From Paracoccaceae bacterium Fryx2 (GTDB lineage Bacteria > Pseudomonadota > Alphaproteobacteria > Rhodobacterales > Rhodobacteraceae): a stretch of 64,000 nucleotides of DNA. Positions within the stretch are counted from its first letter, which is position 1. Each line of letters starts with the position of its first letter. The position numbers were made by a program, and so were the translations under genes. The stretch covers positions 2,688,501 through 2,752,500 of the forward strand of contig JAVSGI010000005.1 in NCBI GenBank assembly GCA_032334235.1, given 5' to 3'. This document shows, piece by piece, positions 29,406-38,218 of the stretch. The notes beneath the pieces are model-generated. The model made no database searches. It worked only from the letters and a program-made list of their open reading frames with translations, and had not been told where the DNA came from.

Positions 29406-30068
29406 TCAGAACGCGCCGAACAGCACGAACACCGCCGACAGGAACAGCGCATAGGCAATGCCGCCAACCGTCACCGTCGCCACGACGGCGGCGGCGATGC
29501 CGCCAAAGATCCACAGCCCGTCGCGCTGCAACATGCCAAGGCCGACGATGCAAAGCGCGATCGACGGCAGCATGTTGCCAAGGGGGATCGGCAGCGAAAG
29601 CAGCACCGCCAGAAACAGGCACAGCGCGCCGATCGCCCGTTCCGCCGCCGGGCTGAACATGAACTCCAGCCGCCGGGTGAGCATCTTTTCGGCGCGGTCG
29701 AGCCAGGGCACGCCGCGGCCCACGATGGTGGCGAACCATTCCCGCGTGAAGGACCGCCGCGAAATCACCTGTGGCAGCCACGGCATCCGGCCCAGCATCA
29801 TCTGCGCCGACAGGAACATCAGCGGCACGCCCAGCACCCCCGCCAGACCGGGCGGCGAAGGCAGGATGTTGGGAAAGGCGAACACCAGCAGCAGCGCGCC
29901 GAACGCCCGTTCCTGCATGACATGCAACAGATCGCCCAGCGTGACGTGGCTTCGCGACGTGTCGTTGGCCAGCGCCTGCAGGATTTCCGACAGGCGCGGG
30001 CCGGTCGGGCGCCGACGCCCGGCCTTGGGCGACACTGGTTGCGACGGGGTAGGGGGGTCAGCGATCAT
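29406..30068 (-). CDS. Exopolysaccharide synthesis ExoD family protein
   Basis: 220-aa integral membrane protein of the ExoD family (PF06055), named after a rhizobial gene affecting exopolysaccharide and alkaline tolerance; biochemical role unknown. After a basic Pro-rich N-terminus comes VTLGDLLHVMQERAFGALLLVFAFPNILPSPPG, the signature region, followed by several membrane segments (GVLGVPLMFLSAQMML, AIGALCLFLAVLLSLPIPLGNMLPSIALCIVGLGML, IFGGIAAAVVATVTVGGIAYALFLSAVFVLFG). ATG 30068 is the first in-frame start. It is convergent with dxs. Confidence 0.85.
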   Translation of the reverse strand: MIADPPTPSQPVSPKAGRRRPTGPRLSEILQALANDTSRSHVTLGDLLHVMQERAFGALLLVFAFPNILPSPPGLAGVLGVPLMFLSAQMMLGRMPWLPQVISRRSFTREWFATIVGRGVPWLDRAEKMLTRRLEFMFSPAAERAIGALCLFLAVLLSLPIPLGNMLPSIALCIVGLGMLQRDGLWIFGGIAAAVVATVTVGGIAYALFLSAVFVLFGAF

Positions 30069-30178
30069 GCCGCGGGTCCTTGGCCGTTTCGGGGTGGCTG
30101 ATCCAACATGGTTGCGGCGCGGCGGTGGCGCAAGGCAACCCGACCGATGGCGGCAAGGTGCCGTCGGTCGCGGTGTGA

Positions 30179-31027
30179 TCAGGCATCGGGGTCGGCGGCG
30201 AGCAGGGCCGCCAGCCCGCTGCGGTAATCGGGGTGGATCAGGCGGACGCCAAGTTCTTCCCTGATCCGGGCGTTGCCGACGCGTTTCGATTCGGCGTAGA
30301 AGCTGCGCGCCATCGGTGAGAGGTCGGCCGTCTCGTAGGGCACCGCCTCGGGTTCGGGCAGGCCCAGCAGGGCGGCGGCGTGGCCGATCACATCTTCGGG
30401 CGGGGCGGGGTCGTCATCGCAGACGTTGTAGATTGCCCCCGGGTTCGGGCGGTTGATCGAGGCTTCCAGCACCAGCCCGATGTCATCGACATGGATGCGC
30501 GAAAACACCTGACCGGGCTTGATGATGCGCCGGGCGCTGCCGTCGCGCACCTTCTCGAACGGGCCGCGGCCGGGGCCGTAGATGCCCGCCAGCCGGAAGA
30601 TGTGCAGCGGCACCCCCAGCGCCTGCCACGCCTGTTCGGCCTGCACCCGCAACGCGCCGCGCCTCGTGCCGGGGGTCGCGGGCGTGTCTTCGGTCACCCA
30701 GCCGCCCTGATGGTCGCCATAGACGCCGGTGGTGGAAAGATACCCGACCCAGCGCAGCGGTGCGGCGGCAATCGCGGTCGCATGGGCGTTCAGCACCGGG
30801 TCGCCGTCTTCCTCGGGCGCGATGGAGGTCAAGAGATGCGTGGCCTGCGCCAGTGCCGGGCCAAGGTCGGCGGGCCAGAGCAGCGGCTCCACCCCTTGCG
30901 CGCGAAAGCCCTCGGCGCGGGCCGGATTGCGGGTGGTGCCGATCACCCGCCAGCCCTGCGGGAGCAGCCGGGCGGCAAGGGCCTGTGCGGAATAGCCATG
31001 TCCAAGGGAAAGCAGCGTCTGTGTCAT
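30179..31027 (-). CDS. SDR/NAD-dependent epimerase-like protein (YeeZ type)
   Basis: 282 aa. N-terminus LLSLGHGYSAQALAARLLPQGWRVIGTTR carries the Rossmann glycine motif GxGYxA near residues 9-14. STTGVYGDHQGGWVTE, FRLAGIYGPGRGP, FSRIHVDDIGLVLEA and YNVCDDDPAPPEDV follow the extended-SDR pattern. The usual YxxxK is replaced (RVQAEQAW at the Lys position), so catalysis is uncertain. ATG 31027 fits the Rossmann start; the frame is open to 31117. Divergent from amn. Confidence 0.82.
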   Translation of the reverse strand: MTQTLLSLGHGYSAQALAARLLPQGWRVIGTTRNPARAEGFRAQGVEPLLWPADLGPALAQATHLLTSIAPEEDGDPVLNAHATAIAAAPLRWVGYLSTTGVYGDHQGGWVTEDTPATPGTRRGALRVQAEQAWQALGVPLHIFRLAGIYGPGRGPFEKVRDGSARRIIKPGQVFSRIHVDDIGLVLEASINRPNPGAIYNVCDDDPAPPEDVIGHAAALLGLPEPEAVPYETADLSPMARSFYAESKRVGNARIREELGVRLIHPDYRSGLAALLAADPDA

Positions 31028-31177
31028 GGCGTGACTATCGGCGGGCATTGCCGCAAGCGCAAGGGGGCGGCGGCAAGGCGCAACGGCTGTCACTCTCGCG
31101 ATACGGTGGTATGGCACGGGTCAGGGGCCTTGCGCGGCAGGCCCAACGTCGTGTTAGATGCCGGATCATTGAGAGAC

Positions 31178-32665
31178 ATGAACATGCAAGACGATCATTC
31201 GCACCAGCTGCTGACCCCAGACTACCCCGCACCCGAGGCTTTCACCGACCCCGCCGCCGCAGTCGCCCGGCTGGAGGAGATATATTTCATTGCCACCGAG
31301 TTCCTGTCGCGCCATTTCAGCGCCGCCGTGACGAAAGGCAAACCTGCCGCGAAGGTCCGCGCGCATTACCCCGAGATCCGCCTGACCACGACCAGCTTCG
31401 ACCATGTCGACAGCCGGCTGAGCTTTGGCCATGTCGCGGGCCCCGGCACCTATGCGACCACCGTCACCCGGCCCGACCTGTTTCGCCACTACCTGATCCA
31501 GCAGATCACCCTGCTGGTGCAGAACCACGGCGTGCCGGTGCTGATCGGCGCCTCGGAAACGCCGATTCCGGTGCATTTCGCGGTGGCGGGCAACCCGGCG
31601 GTGTCGGTGCCGCAGGAGGGCGTGCTGGAGTTCAGCCTGCGCGACGTCTTCGACGTTCCCGACCTTGCGACCACCAACGACGACATCGTCAACGGCGTCG
31701 GGCTGACCCATGCCGACGGCTCGCACCCCTTGGCGCCGTTCACCGCGCAACGGGTCGACTACAGCCTGGCCCGGCTGGCGCATTACACCGCGACCGAGCC
31801 TGCACATTTCCAGAACCATGTGCTGTTCACCAACTACCAGTTCTACGTCGACGAGTTCGAGGCCTTCGCCCGGGCGCAACTGGCCGATCCGGCCAGCGAC
31901 TATGTCGCCTTCGTCGCCCCCGGCAACCACGAGATCACCGGGCCGGACACCGCGCTGCCGGTCATCACCAAGATGCCGCAGATGCCGACCTACCATCTGA
32001 AACGCGCCGACGGGCAGGGCATCACGCTGGTCAACATCGGGGTCGGGCCCAGCAACGCCAAGACCGCTACGGACCATATCGCCGTGCTGCGACCCCATGC
32101 CTGGCTGATGGTGGGGCATTGCGCGGGCCTGCGCAATTCGCAGTCGCTGGGCGACTTCGTGCTGGCGCATGGCTACCTGCGCGAAGACCATGTGCTCGAC
32201 GCCGACCTGCCGATCTGGGTGCCGATCCCGGCGCTGGCCGAGATCCAGATCGCGCTGGAAGATGCGGTGGAATACGTGACCAAGCTGGAAGGGTATGAGC
32301 TGAAACGCATCATGCGGACCGGCACCGTCGCCACCATTGACAACCGCAACTGGGAATTGCGCGACCAGTCTGGCCCGGTGCACCGCCTCAGCCAGTCCCG
32401 CGCCATCGCGCTGGACATGGAAAGCGCCACCATCGCCGCCAACGGCTTTCGCTTCCGGGTGCCCTATGGCACGCTGCTGTGCGTATCGGACAAGCCGCTG
32501 CACGGCGAGTTGAAGCTGCCGGGCATGGCCAGCGACTTCTACCGCACCCAGGTGGCGCGCCATCTGCAGATCGGCATCCGCGCGATGGAGACGCTGCGCG
32601 AAATGCCGATCGAGCGCATCCACAGCCGCAAGTTGCGCAGTTTCGAGGAAACCGCCTTTCTCTGA
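31178..32665 (+). CDS. amn: AMP nucleosidase
   Basis: 495-aa cytoplasmic enzyme that hydrolyses AMP to adenine and ribose 5-phosphate, adjusting adenylate pools. The N-terminal AMP-nucleosidase domain is followed by a phosphorylase-like core: GNHEITGPDTALPVITKMPQMPTY, VNIGVGPSNAKTATDHIAVLRPHAWLMVGHCAGLR, and ALDMESATIAANGFRFRVPYGTLLCVSDKPLHGE. ATG 31178 (MNMQ) follows GAGAGAC; ATG 31184 is an alternative. A short GC inverted repeat (AAGCCC/GGGCTT, about 32676-32701) follows. Confidence 0.95.
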   Translation: MNMQDDHSHQLLTPDYPAPEAFTDPAAAVARLEEIYFIATEFLSRHFSAAVTKGKPAAKVRAHYPEIRLTTTSFDHVDSRLSFGHVAGPGTYATTVTRPDLFRHYLIQQITLLVQNHGVPVLIGASETPIPVHFAVAGNPAVSVPQEGVLEFSLRDVFDVPDLATTNDDIVNGVGLTHADGSHPLAPFTAQRVDYSLARLAHYTATEPAHFQNHVLFTNYQFYVDEFEAFARAQLADPASDYVAFVAPGNHEITGPDTALPVITKMPQMPTYHLKRADGQGITLVNIGVGPSNAKTATDHIAVLRPHAWLMVGHCAGLRNSQSLGDFVLAHGYLREDHVLDADLPIWVPIPALAEIQIALEDAVEYVTKLEGYELKRIMRTGTVATIDNRNWELRDQSGPVHRLSQSRAIALDMESATIAANGFRFRVPYGTLLCVSDKPLHGELKLPGMASDFYRTQVARHLQIGIRAMETLREMPIERIHSRKLRSFEETAFL

Positions 32666-32798
32666 TCGACGAAAAAGCCCAGCAATTGTTCGCGGGGGCT
32701 TGAACTGCGCGGCAAAAACCTGTGTAGCGGCGTCATTCGCCCGCAAAGGGCAAAGACGGACCCCGCGACAGACCGGGGCCATGATCAGGAGACAGGAC

Positions 32799-33086
32799 AT
32801 GATGAAGCCGATGACCAAGACCCAACTCGTTGCCGCCGTGGCCGAAGAGATGGGGTCCGACAAGAAGACCGCCAGCGCCGCGATGGATGCGATTGCTTCG
32901 GTGGTGGCGCGCGAAGTGGCCGCAGGCGGCGCCGTGACGCTGCCGGGTCTGGGCAAGGTGGTTTGCCGCGCGCGCCCGGAACGTCTGGTGCGCAACCCGG
33001 CCACCGGCGAGCAGGTGACCAAGGCGGCCGACAAGCAGGTGAAATTCGCCATCGCCAAGGCGCTGAAAGACAGCGTAAACGTCTGA
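32799..33086 (+). CDS. HU-family DNA-binding protein
   Basis: 95-aa nucleoid protein of the HU/IHF fold. KTQLVAAVAEEMGSDKKTASAAMDAIASVVAREVAAGGAVTLPGLGKVVCRARPERLVRNPATGEQV shows the helical dimer core and the beta arm with the RNPATGE tip that intercalates DNA. ATG 32799 (or 32802, tandem ATG) follows AGGAGACAGGAC. A promoter candidate is TTGAAC-17-TGTAGC (32700-32728). A strong terminator follows at 33110-33138. Confidence 0.93.
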   Translation: MMKPMTKTQLVAAVAEEMGSDKKTASAAMDAIASVVAREVAAGGAVTLPGLGKVVCRARPERLVRNPATGEQVTKAADKQVKFAIAKALKDSVNV

Positions 33087-33109
33087 TCTCCCCCGGTCAT
33101 CCGGGCTTT

Positions 33110-33138
33110 GGGGGTCGCCTGCGGGCGGCCCCCTTTTT
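33110..33138 (+). terminator. Rho-independent terminator of the HU gene
   Basis: GGGGG-T-CGCC (33110-33119) pairs with GGCG-G-CCCCC (33124-33133) and is followed by TTTTT (33134-33138). It lies 24 bp after the HU stop. Confidence 0.88.
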
Positions 33139-33158
33139 CATGACAGGGGCGACGGGCG

Positions 33159-34034
33159 ATGGACCTGAAAGCGATCCTGATGGGGCTGGCCTTCGCGCTG
33201 ATGTGGTCATCGGCCTTCACCTCGGCGCGGTTGATCGTGGCGGATGCGCCCCCCCTGATGGCGCTGGCGCTGCGCTTTGCCATCTCGGGCGTGATCGCGA
33301 TCGGGGTGGCGGCGGCGCTGGGGCAGGGCGGGCGGCTGACCCGGACGCAATGGCGCGGCGTGGTGATCTTCGGGCTGTGCCAGAATGCGCTTTACCTTGG
33401 CTTCAACTTCGTCGCGATGCAGTGGGTCGAGGCGAGCCTTGCCGCCATCGTCGCCTCGACCATGCCGCTTCTGGTGGCACTGGCGGGTTGGGCGGTGTTT
33501 GGCGACCGGGTGCGGCCGCTGGGCGTGGCGGGGTTGCTGGCGGGTTTTGCGGGCGTGGCGATCATCATGGGGTCGCGGCTTTCGGGCGGGGTGGACGGGC
33601 TGGGGCTGGTCTTCCTCGGGCTGGGCGTGCTGGCGCTGACCTTCGCCACGCTGGCGGTGCGCGGCGCCTCGTCGGGCGGCAACCTGCTGATGATCGTGGG
33701 CCTGCAGATGCTGGTGGGGGCGGCCGTGCTGGCCGGCCCCGCGCTGGTGCTGGAGGACTGGGCGGTGACCTGGTCGTGGCAGCTTGGGCTGGCCTTCGCC
33801 TATACCGTGCTGGTGCCGGGGGTGCTGGCAACCTGGGTCTGGTTCGTTCTGGTGGCGCGGATCGGGGCGGTGCGCGCCGCGACCTTCCATTTCCTCAACC
33901 CGTTCTTCGGCGTGCTGGTCGCGGCCCTGCTGCTGAGCGAACGGCTGAGCCTGTGGGACGCGGCTGGCGTGGCCATCGTGGCCTGCGGCATTCTGGCTGT
34001 GCAGATGTCCAAGGCCGTGCCCGCCGGGCGCTAG
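33159..34034 (+). CDS. EamA/DMT-superfamily permease
   Basis: 291-aa inner-membrane protein with ten predicted hydrophobic segments in two EamA repeats; the repeats start at LMGLAFALMWSSAFTSARLIV and GLVFLGLGVLALTFATLAVRG. Members export amino acids, nucleosides or other metabolites; the substrate cannot be read. ATG 33159 is 25 bp after the preceding gene's terminator with GGGGCGACGGGCG before it. It appears monocistronic. Confidence 0.88.
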   Translation: MDLKAILMGLAFALMWSSAFTSARLIVADAPPLMALALRFAISGVIAIGVAAALGQGGRLTRTQWRGVVIFGLCQNALYLGFNFVAMQWVEASLAAIVASTMPLLVALAGWAVFGDRVRPLGVAGLLAGFAGVAIIMGSRLSGGVDGLGLVFLGLGVLALTFATLAVRGASSGGNLLMIVGLQMLVGAAVLAGPALVLEDWAVTWSWQLGLAFAYTVLVPGVLATWVWFVLVARIGAVRAATFHFLNPFFGVLVAALLLSERLSLWDAAGVAIVACGILAVQMSKAVPAGR

Positions 34035-34157
34035 CGCCCCGTTCACGCGCCTTCACGGAAGGTTGCGATGACAGCGCGACCGCTTCGCGCCATGGTTGCA
34101 GCAGGCTCGGGCAGCCCGGGCGCGACCCATGCCTGTTGCCAACAAAGGGAGTGAGCG

Positions 34158-34322
34158 ATGAATCTCAGTGATTTCATGATGTTGTCGGGTAATGTAACGC
34201 TTTCCGCCCCGTTGCGGCAACTGGCGCGGACCGGCACTGTTTCGGTGGCCGGGGCGCCGTCTGCCCCGGACCGGCCAGAGGTCAGCGCCGATCTGGCGCC
34301 CGCCATGGAAGACCCGCGCTAA
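34158..34322 (+). CDS. Possible small protein (54 aa), unknown
   Basis: ATG 34158 to TAA 34320 encodes 54 residues starting [20 protein letters not shown] and ending in a Pro/Ala-rich acidic tail. In favour: a good GGGAGTGAGCG ribosome-binding site and an otherwise empty 280-bp gap. Against: no recognisable family, and the end overlaps the convergent aroC stop by 4 bp. The preceding stretch (34035-34157) holds GC-rich inverted repeats (for instance GGGCAGCCCGGGC near 34111). Real gene status is uncertain. Confidence 0.4.
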   Translation: MNLSDFMMLSGNVTLSAPLRQLARTGTVSVAGAPSAPDRPEVSADLAPAMEDPR

Positions 34323-35431
34323 AGCGCCGCCGGGCCGATCTCGCCGCGCACCCCGCCGGTCTGGCCACGGTCGCGCAGGATATGGTCCAGGATGACACAG
34401 GCCATCATCGCCTCGCCCACCGGCACGGCGCGGATGCCGACACAGGGGTCGTGGCGGCCCTTGGTCACGATATCGACCGGCTCCCCCGCCATGTCGATGC
34501 TGCGGCGCGGAATCAGGATCGACGAGGTCGGCTTCACCGCGAAACGCACCACCACATCCTGCCCGGTCGAGATGCCGCCCAGAATGCCCCCGGCGTGGTT
34601 CGACAGAAACTCGGGGCCATGCGCGCCCATCACGATCTCGTCGGCATTGTCGGTCCCGGTCAGGGCGGCGGCGGCCATGCCTTCGCCGATCTCGACCCCC
34701 TTCACGGCGTTGATCGACATCATCGCGGCGGCCAGATCGCCGTCAAGCTTGCCGTAGACCGGCGCGCCAAGACCGGCAGGCACGCCTGAGGCCACGACCT
34801 CGATCACCGCGCCGATGGAATTGTGCGCGTGGCGCAGCTCGTCCAGACAGGTTTCCCACATTGCGGCGGCGGTGGCGTCCGGGCACCAGAACGGGTTCCG
34901 TTCGATGGCAGCCGCGTCAAACCTGCTGCGGTCGACGGCATGTGGACCCATCTGCACCATGTAGCCGGTGATCGTCAGCCCCGGCACCAGCCGGGCCAGC
35001 ACCGCGCGCGCCACGCCGCCCGCCGCCACCCGCGCCGCCGTCTCGCGTGCCGAGGACCGGCCGCCGCCGCGCGGATCGCGCAACCCGTATTTCTGGTGAT
35101 AGGTGATGTCGGCATGGCCCGGCCGGAAGCTTTGCGCGATGTTGCCGTAGTCCTTCGACCGCTGGTCGGTGTTCTCGATCAGAAGCTGGATCGGGGTGCC
35201 GGTGGTCAGCCCCTCGTAGGTGCCCGACAGGATCTGCACCGCATCCGCCTCGCGGCGCTGTGTGGTGAACTTGTTCTGGCCGGGCTTGCGCCGGTCGAGC
35301 CAGTGCTGGATCGCGGCCGCCTCCAGCGGCATGCCGGGCGGGCAGCCATCGACCGTGGCCCCAAGGGCCGGCCCGTGGCTTTCGCCCCAGGTGGTGACGC
35401 GGAACATGTGGCCGAAGGTGTTGAAGCTCAT
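34319..35431 (-). CDS. aroC: Chorismate synthase
   Basis: 370-aa FMN-dependent enzyme converting EPSP to chorismate, last step of the shikimate pathway. Signatures: [18 protein letters not shown] (residues about 15-32), [29 protein letters not shown] with the FMN-binding region, and the final [24 protein letters not shown] 35431 gives the standard [20 protein letters not shown] start; the frame is open to 35470. Divergent from the thi operon. Confidence 0.97.
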   Translation of the reverse strand: MSFNTFGHMFRVTTWGESHGPALGATVDGCPPGMPLEAAAIQHWLDRRKPGQNKFTTQRREADAVQILSGTYEGLTTGTPIQLLIENTDQRSKDYGNIAQSFRPGHADITYHQKYGLRDPRGGGRSSARETAARVAAGGVARAVLARLVPGLTITGYMVQMGPHAVDRSRFDAAAIERNPFWCPDATAAAMWETCLDELRHAHNSIGAVIEVVASGVPAGLGAPVYGKLDGDLAAAMMSINAVKGVEIGEGMAAAALTGTDNADEIVMGAHGPEFLSNHAGGILGGISTGQDVVVRFAVKPTSSILIPRRSIDMAGEPVDIVTKGRHDPCVGIRAVPVGEAMMACVILDHILRDRGQTGGVRGEIGPAAL

Positions 35432-35515
35432 GGCGGCGATCCTTGCGCAGGCCCGGCTGGCATAGGGCAAAGCGGCGCGCTGGGAAACCCGATTTTTCGC
35501 CGCCGGGTCGGGCGC

Positions 35516-35534
35516 GATTTTTCTACGAAAAATC
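35516..35534. repeat. GATTTTTC-TAC-GAAAAATC palindrome (family copy 2)
   Basis: Identical 19-bp core to the copy at 22542-22560. An extra CCGATTTTTCG about 27 bp upstream (near 35490-35500) can pair with the right half (CGAAAAATCGG, 35526-35536), giving two alternative hairpins. It is between aroC and the thi promoter. Confidence 0.7.
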
Positions 35535-35551
35535 GGCGGCTGGATTGGGGG

Positions 35552-35579
35552 TTGCAGCCGGGGCCGGGCGCGTTATGCT
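35552..35579 (+). promoter_or_regulatory. Promoter of the thiBPQ operon
   Basis: TTGCAG (35552-35557), 16 bp, TATGCT (35574-35579). The predicted start near 35586 coincides with the first base of the TPP riboswitch P1 stem. Confidence 0.6.
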
Positions 35580-35585
35580 CGCTGT

Positions 35586-35667
35586 CACCTCGGGGTGCCT
35601 TCAGTGGCTGAGATGCGAAAGCGGACCCGTTGAACCTGAACCGGTTAAGACCGGCGGAGGGAAGGTG
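35586..35667 (+). ncRNA. TPP riboswitch (THI element)
   Basis: P1 CACCT (35586-35590) pairs with AGGTG (35663-35667). The conserved blocks are CGGGGTGCC, then GGCTGAGA, then GGACCCGTTGAACCTGA and finally GGCGGAGGGAAGGTG. Binding of thiamine diphosphate would shut off the downstream thiBPQ genes. The thiB ribosome-binding site (GGAGGA at 35705) is 38 nt after P1, which favours translational control; I see no T-run terminator. Confidence 0.95.
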
Positions 35668-35714
35668 TATGGAATGATCCATCTCCAGCTCCGCCCGTCG
35701 CATTGGAGGATGAG

Positions 35715-36701
35715 ATGAGATCTTCGTTCCTTGCGGTGGGTTTCTGTGCCACGGCCTCGCTGGCCGCAGCGGAAACCCCTGTGCTGACAGTGCTGACCTA
35801 TGACAGCTTCGTGTCGGAATGGGGCCCCGGCCCCGCCATCGAAAAGGCGTTCGAGGCGACCTGCGGCTGCGATCTGCGGCTGGTGGGCGCGGGCGACGGC
35901 GCTGCCCTGCTGGCGCGGGTGCAGCTTGAGGGCAAGGGGTCCGAGGCCGACATCGTGCTGGGGCTCGACACCAGCCTGACCGCCATGGCCGCCGCGAGCG
36001 GGCTTTTCGCGCCGCATGGCGTGACCGGCAGCTTCGACCTGCCGGTGGACTGGGATGACCCGCTGTTCCTGCCCTATGACTGGGGCTGGTTCGCCATGGT
36101 CCATGACACGACCCGCCTTGCCACCCCGCCCGCCTCGTTTCAGGCGCTGGCGGCATCGGATCTGAAGATCGTGATCCAGGACCCGCGCTCGTCGACCCCC
36201 GGTCTGGGGCTGCTGCTCTGGGTCAAGGCGGCCTACGGCGACCGCGCGCCGGAAATCTGGTCGGCGCTGGCCGACAACATCGTGACGGTGACCCCCGGCT
36301 GGTCCGAGGCCTACGGGCTGTTTCTGGCGGGCGAGGCCGACATGGTGCTGAGCTACACCACGTCGCCCGCCTATCACCTGATCGCGGAAGACGATGCGAC
36401 CAAGGCGGCGGCGCCCTTCGACGAAGGGCATTACCTGCAGGTCGAGGTGGCGGGCAAGCTGGCGGCCAGCGATCAGCCCGCGCTGGCCGACGCGTTCCTG
36501 GCCTTCATGGGCAGCGAGGGGTTCCAGTCGGTGATCCCGACCACAAACTGGATGTACCCGGCGCGGACCCCGGCGGGCGGGTTGCCGGAAGGCTTCGACA
36601 CCCTGATCACGCCGGCCAAATCCCTGCTGATGACGGCGGCCGAGGCGCAGGCCGCCCGTGGCCCGGCGCTGGATGAATGGCTGACCGCCCTTTCCCGCTA
36701 G
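35715..36701 (+). CDS. thiB: Thiamine ABC transporter substrate-binding protein
   Basis: 328-aa periplasmic binding protein. Signal peptide MRSSFLAVGFCATASLAAAET (cleavage near AAA-ET). The mature part shows the ThiB pattern: LTVLTYDSFVSEWGPGPAIEKAFEATCGCDL, DIVLGLDTSL, FLPYDWGWFAMVHD, IQDPRSSTPGLGLL and LSYTTSPAYH. ATG 35715 is preferred over an upstream TTG at 35703 because GGAGGA is 5 bp before it. First gene after a TPP riboswitch; thiP starts inside its last codons. Confidence 0.94.
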   Translation: MRSSFLAVGFCATASLAAAETPVLTVLTYDSFVSEWGPGPAIEKAFEATCGCDLRLVGAGDGAALLARVQLEGKGSEADIVLGLDTSLTAMAAASGLFAPHGVTGSFDLPVDWDDPLFLPYDWGWFAMVHDTTRLATPPASFQALAASDLKIVIQDPRSSTPGLGLLLWVKAAYGDRAPEIWSALADNIVTVTPGWSEAYGLFLAGEADMVLSYTTSPAYHLIAEDDATKAAAPFDEGHYLQVEVAGKLAASDQPALADAFLAFMGSEGFQSVIPTTNWMYPARTPAGGLPEGFDTLITPAKSLLMTAAEAQAARGPALDEWLTALSR

Positions 36702-38218
36702 GCGCGACGGCGGTTGCCGCAGCCCTGGGTGCCCTCACGCTGGGCACCCTTGGCGCGGTGCTGGCGCAGGCCGGGGGGGCGGCCCCCGGCCCAGCCGACT
36801 GGGCGGCGGTGCGCTTCACGCTGGTGCAGGCCGCGTTGTCGGCTGTAGTGTCGGTCGCGCTGGCGGTGCCGGTGGCACGGGCACTGGCGCGGCGGCGCTT
36901 TGCCGGGCGCGGGGCGGTGGTGGCCTTGCTGGGTGCGCCGTTCCTGCTGCCGGTGATCGTGGCGGTGCTGGGGGTTCTGGCCATCTTTGGCCGGGCCGGA
37001 TGGCTGTCGCAGGGGCTGATGGCGGTGGGGTTGCCGCCGCTGTCGATCTACGGGCTGCACGGGGTGGTGCTGGCGCATGTGTTCTTCAACATGCCGCTGG
37101 CGGTGCGGATGATCTTGCAGGGCTGGCAGGCGATTCCTGCCGAACGGCTGCGGCTGGCGGCGAGCCTGGGCTTCGGGCCGGGCGCGATCTGGCGGCATCT
37201 GGAGGCGCCGATGTTGCGCGCCGTGCTGCCCGGGGTGGCGGCGATGATCTTCGCCATCTGCCTGACCAGCTTTGCCGTGGCGCTGACGCTGGGCGGCGGG
37301 CCGGCGGCGACCACGGTCGAGCTTGCGATCTATCAGGCGTTGCGGTTCGAGTTCGACCTGCCGCGCGCCGCGGCGCTGTCGGCGGTGCAGGTCGGGCTTT
37401 GCGCCGTGGCGGTGGCGCTGGCGGCGCGGCTGGCGCTGCCTGCGGGCTTTGGCGCCGGGCTCGACAGGGTGGCCGACTGGCCGGCGCGGGCCGGGGGCTG
37501 GCGGTGGGTCATGGACGGGCTGGTGATCGGCGCGGCGGTGGTGTTTGTGGCTCTGCCGCTGGTTGCGGTGGCGCGGCAGGGGGTGCCGGGGCTGGCGGGC
37601 CTGCCGCCGCAGGTCTGGGCGGCGGCGGGGCGGTCGCTGGCGGTGGCGCTGGCCTCGGGCGCGCTGGCGGTGGGCGGGGCGCTGGTGCTGGCGCTGGCGG
37701 TGGCCCAAGGGCGGCGTGGCTATGAACTGGCGGCGATGCTGCCGCTGGCGGCCTCGGCGCTGGTGCTGGGGACGGGGCTGTTCGTGATCGTGCAGCCCTT
37801 CGTCAGCCCGGCGCGGGTGGCGCTGCCGGTGACGGTGGCGGTGAACGCCGCGCTGTTCCTGCCCTTCGCCTTCCGCATCCTGCTGCCCGAGGCGCGGTCG
37901 TTGCAGGCCGACCATGGCCGGCTGGCGCAGGCGCTGGGACTTGGCGTGCTGGCGCGGCTGCGATGGGTCACCCTGCCCCGGCTGCGCCGCCCGCTTGGCT
38001 TTGCGGCTGGCGTGGCGGCGGCGCTGTCGATGGGCGATCTGGGGGTGATCGTGCTGTTTGCGGGCGAACAGGGTGCAACCCTGCCGCTCTTGGTGCAGCG
38101 CCTGATGGGCGCCTACCGGATGGAGTCGGCGGCGGCGGCGGCGCTCTTGCTGGTGGTGCTGTCTTTCGTCCTGTTCTGGGGGCTGGATCGGTGGGGGAGG
38201 GGCAATGCTGCGGCTTGA
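36677..38218 (+). CDS. thiP: Thiamine ABC transporter permease
   Basis: 513-aa inner-membrane permease with two fused BPD-type domains, about 12 membrane segments. EAA-like loops that contact ThiQ are GWQAIPAERLRLAASLGFGPGAIWRHLEAPML and DHGRLAQALGLGVLARLRWVTLPRLRRPLG. The first ATG (36677) overlaps thiB by 25 bp and the end overlaps thiQ by 14 bp. Regulated with thiB by the riboswitch. Confidence 0.93.
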   Translation: MADRPFPLGATAVAAALGALTLGTLGAVLAQAGGAAPGPADWAAVRFTLVQAALSAVVSVALAVPVARALARRRFAGRGAVVALLGAPFLLPVIVAVLGVLAIFGRAGWLSQGLMAVGLPPLSIYGLHGVVLAHVFFNMPLAVRMILQGWQAIPAERLRLAASLGFGPGAIWRHLEAPMLRAVLPGVAAMIFAICLTSFAVALTLGGGPAATTVELAIYQALRFEFDLPRAAALSAVQVGLCAVAVALAARLALPAGFGAGLDRVADWPARAGGWRWVMDGLVIGAAVVFVALPLVAVARQGVPGLAGLPPQVWAAAGRSLAVALASGALAVGGALVLALAVAQGRRGYELAAMLPLAASALVLGTGLFVIVQPFVSPARVALPVTVAVNAALFLPFAFRILLPEARSLQADHGRLAQALGLGVLARLRWVTLPRLRRPLGFAAGVAAALSMGDLGVIVLFAGEQGATLPLLVQRLMGAYRMESAAAAALLLVVLSFVLFWGLDRWGRGNAAA

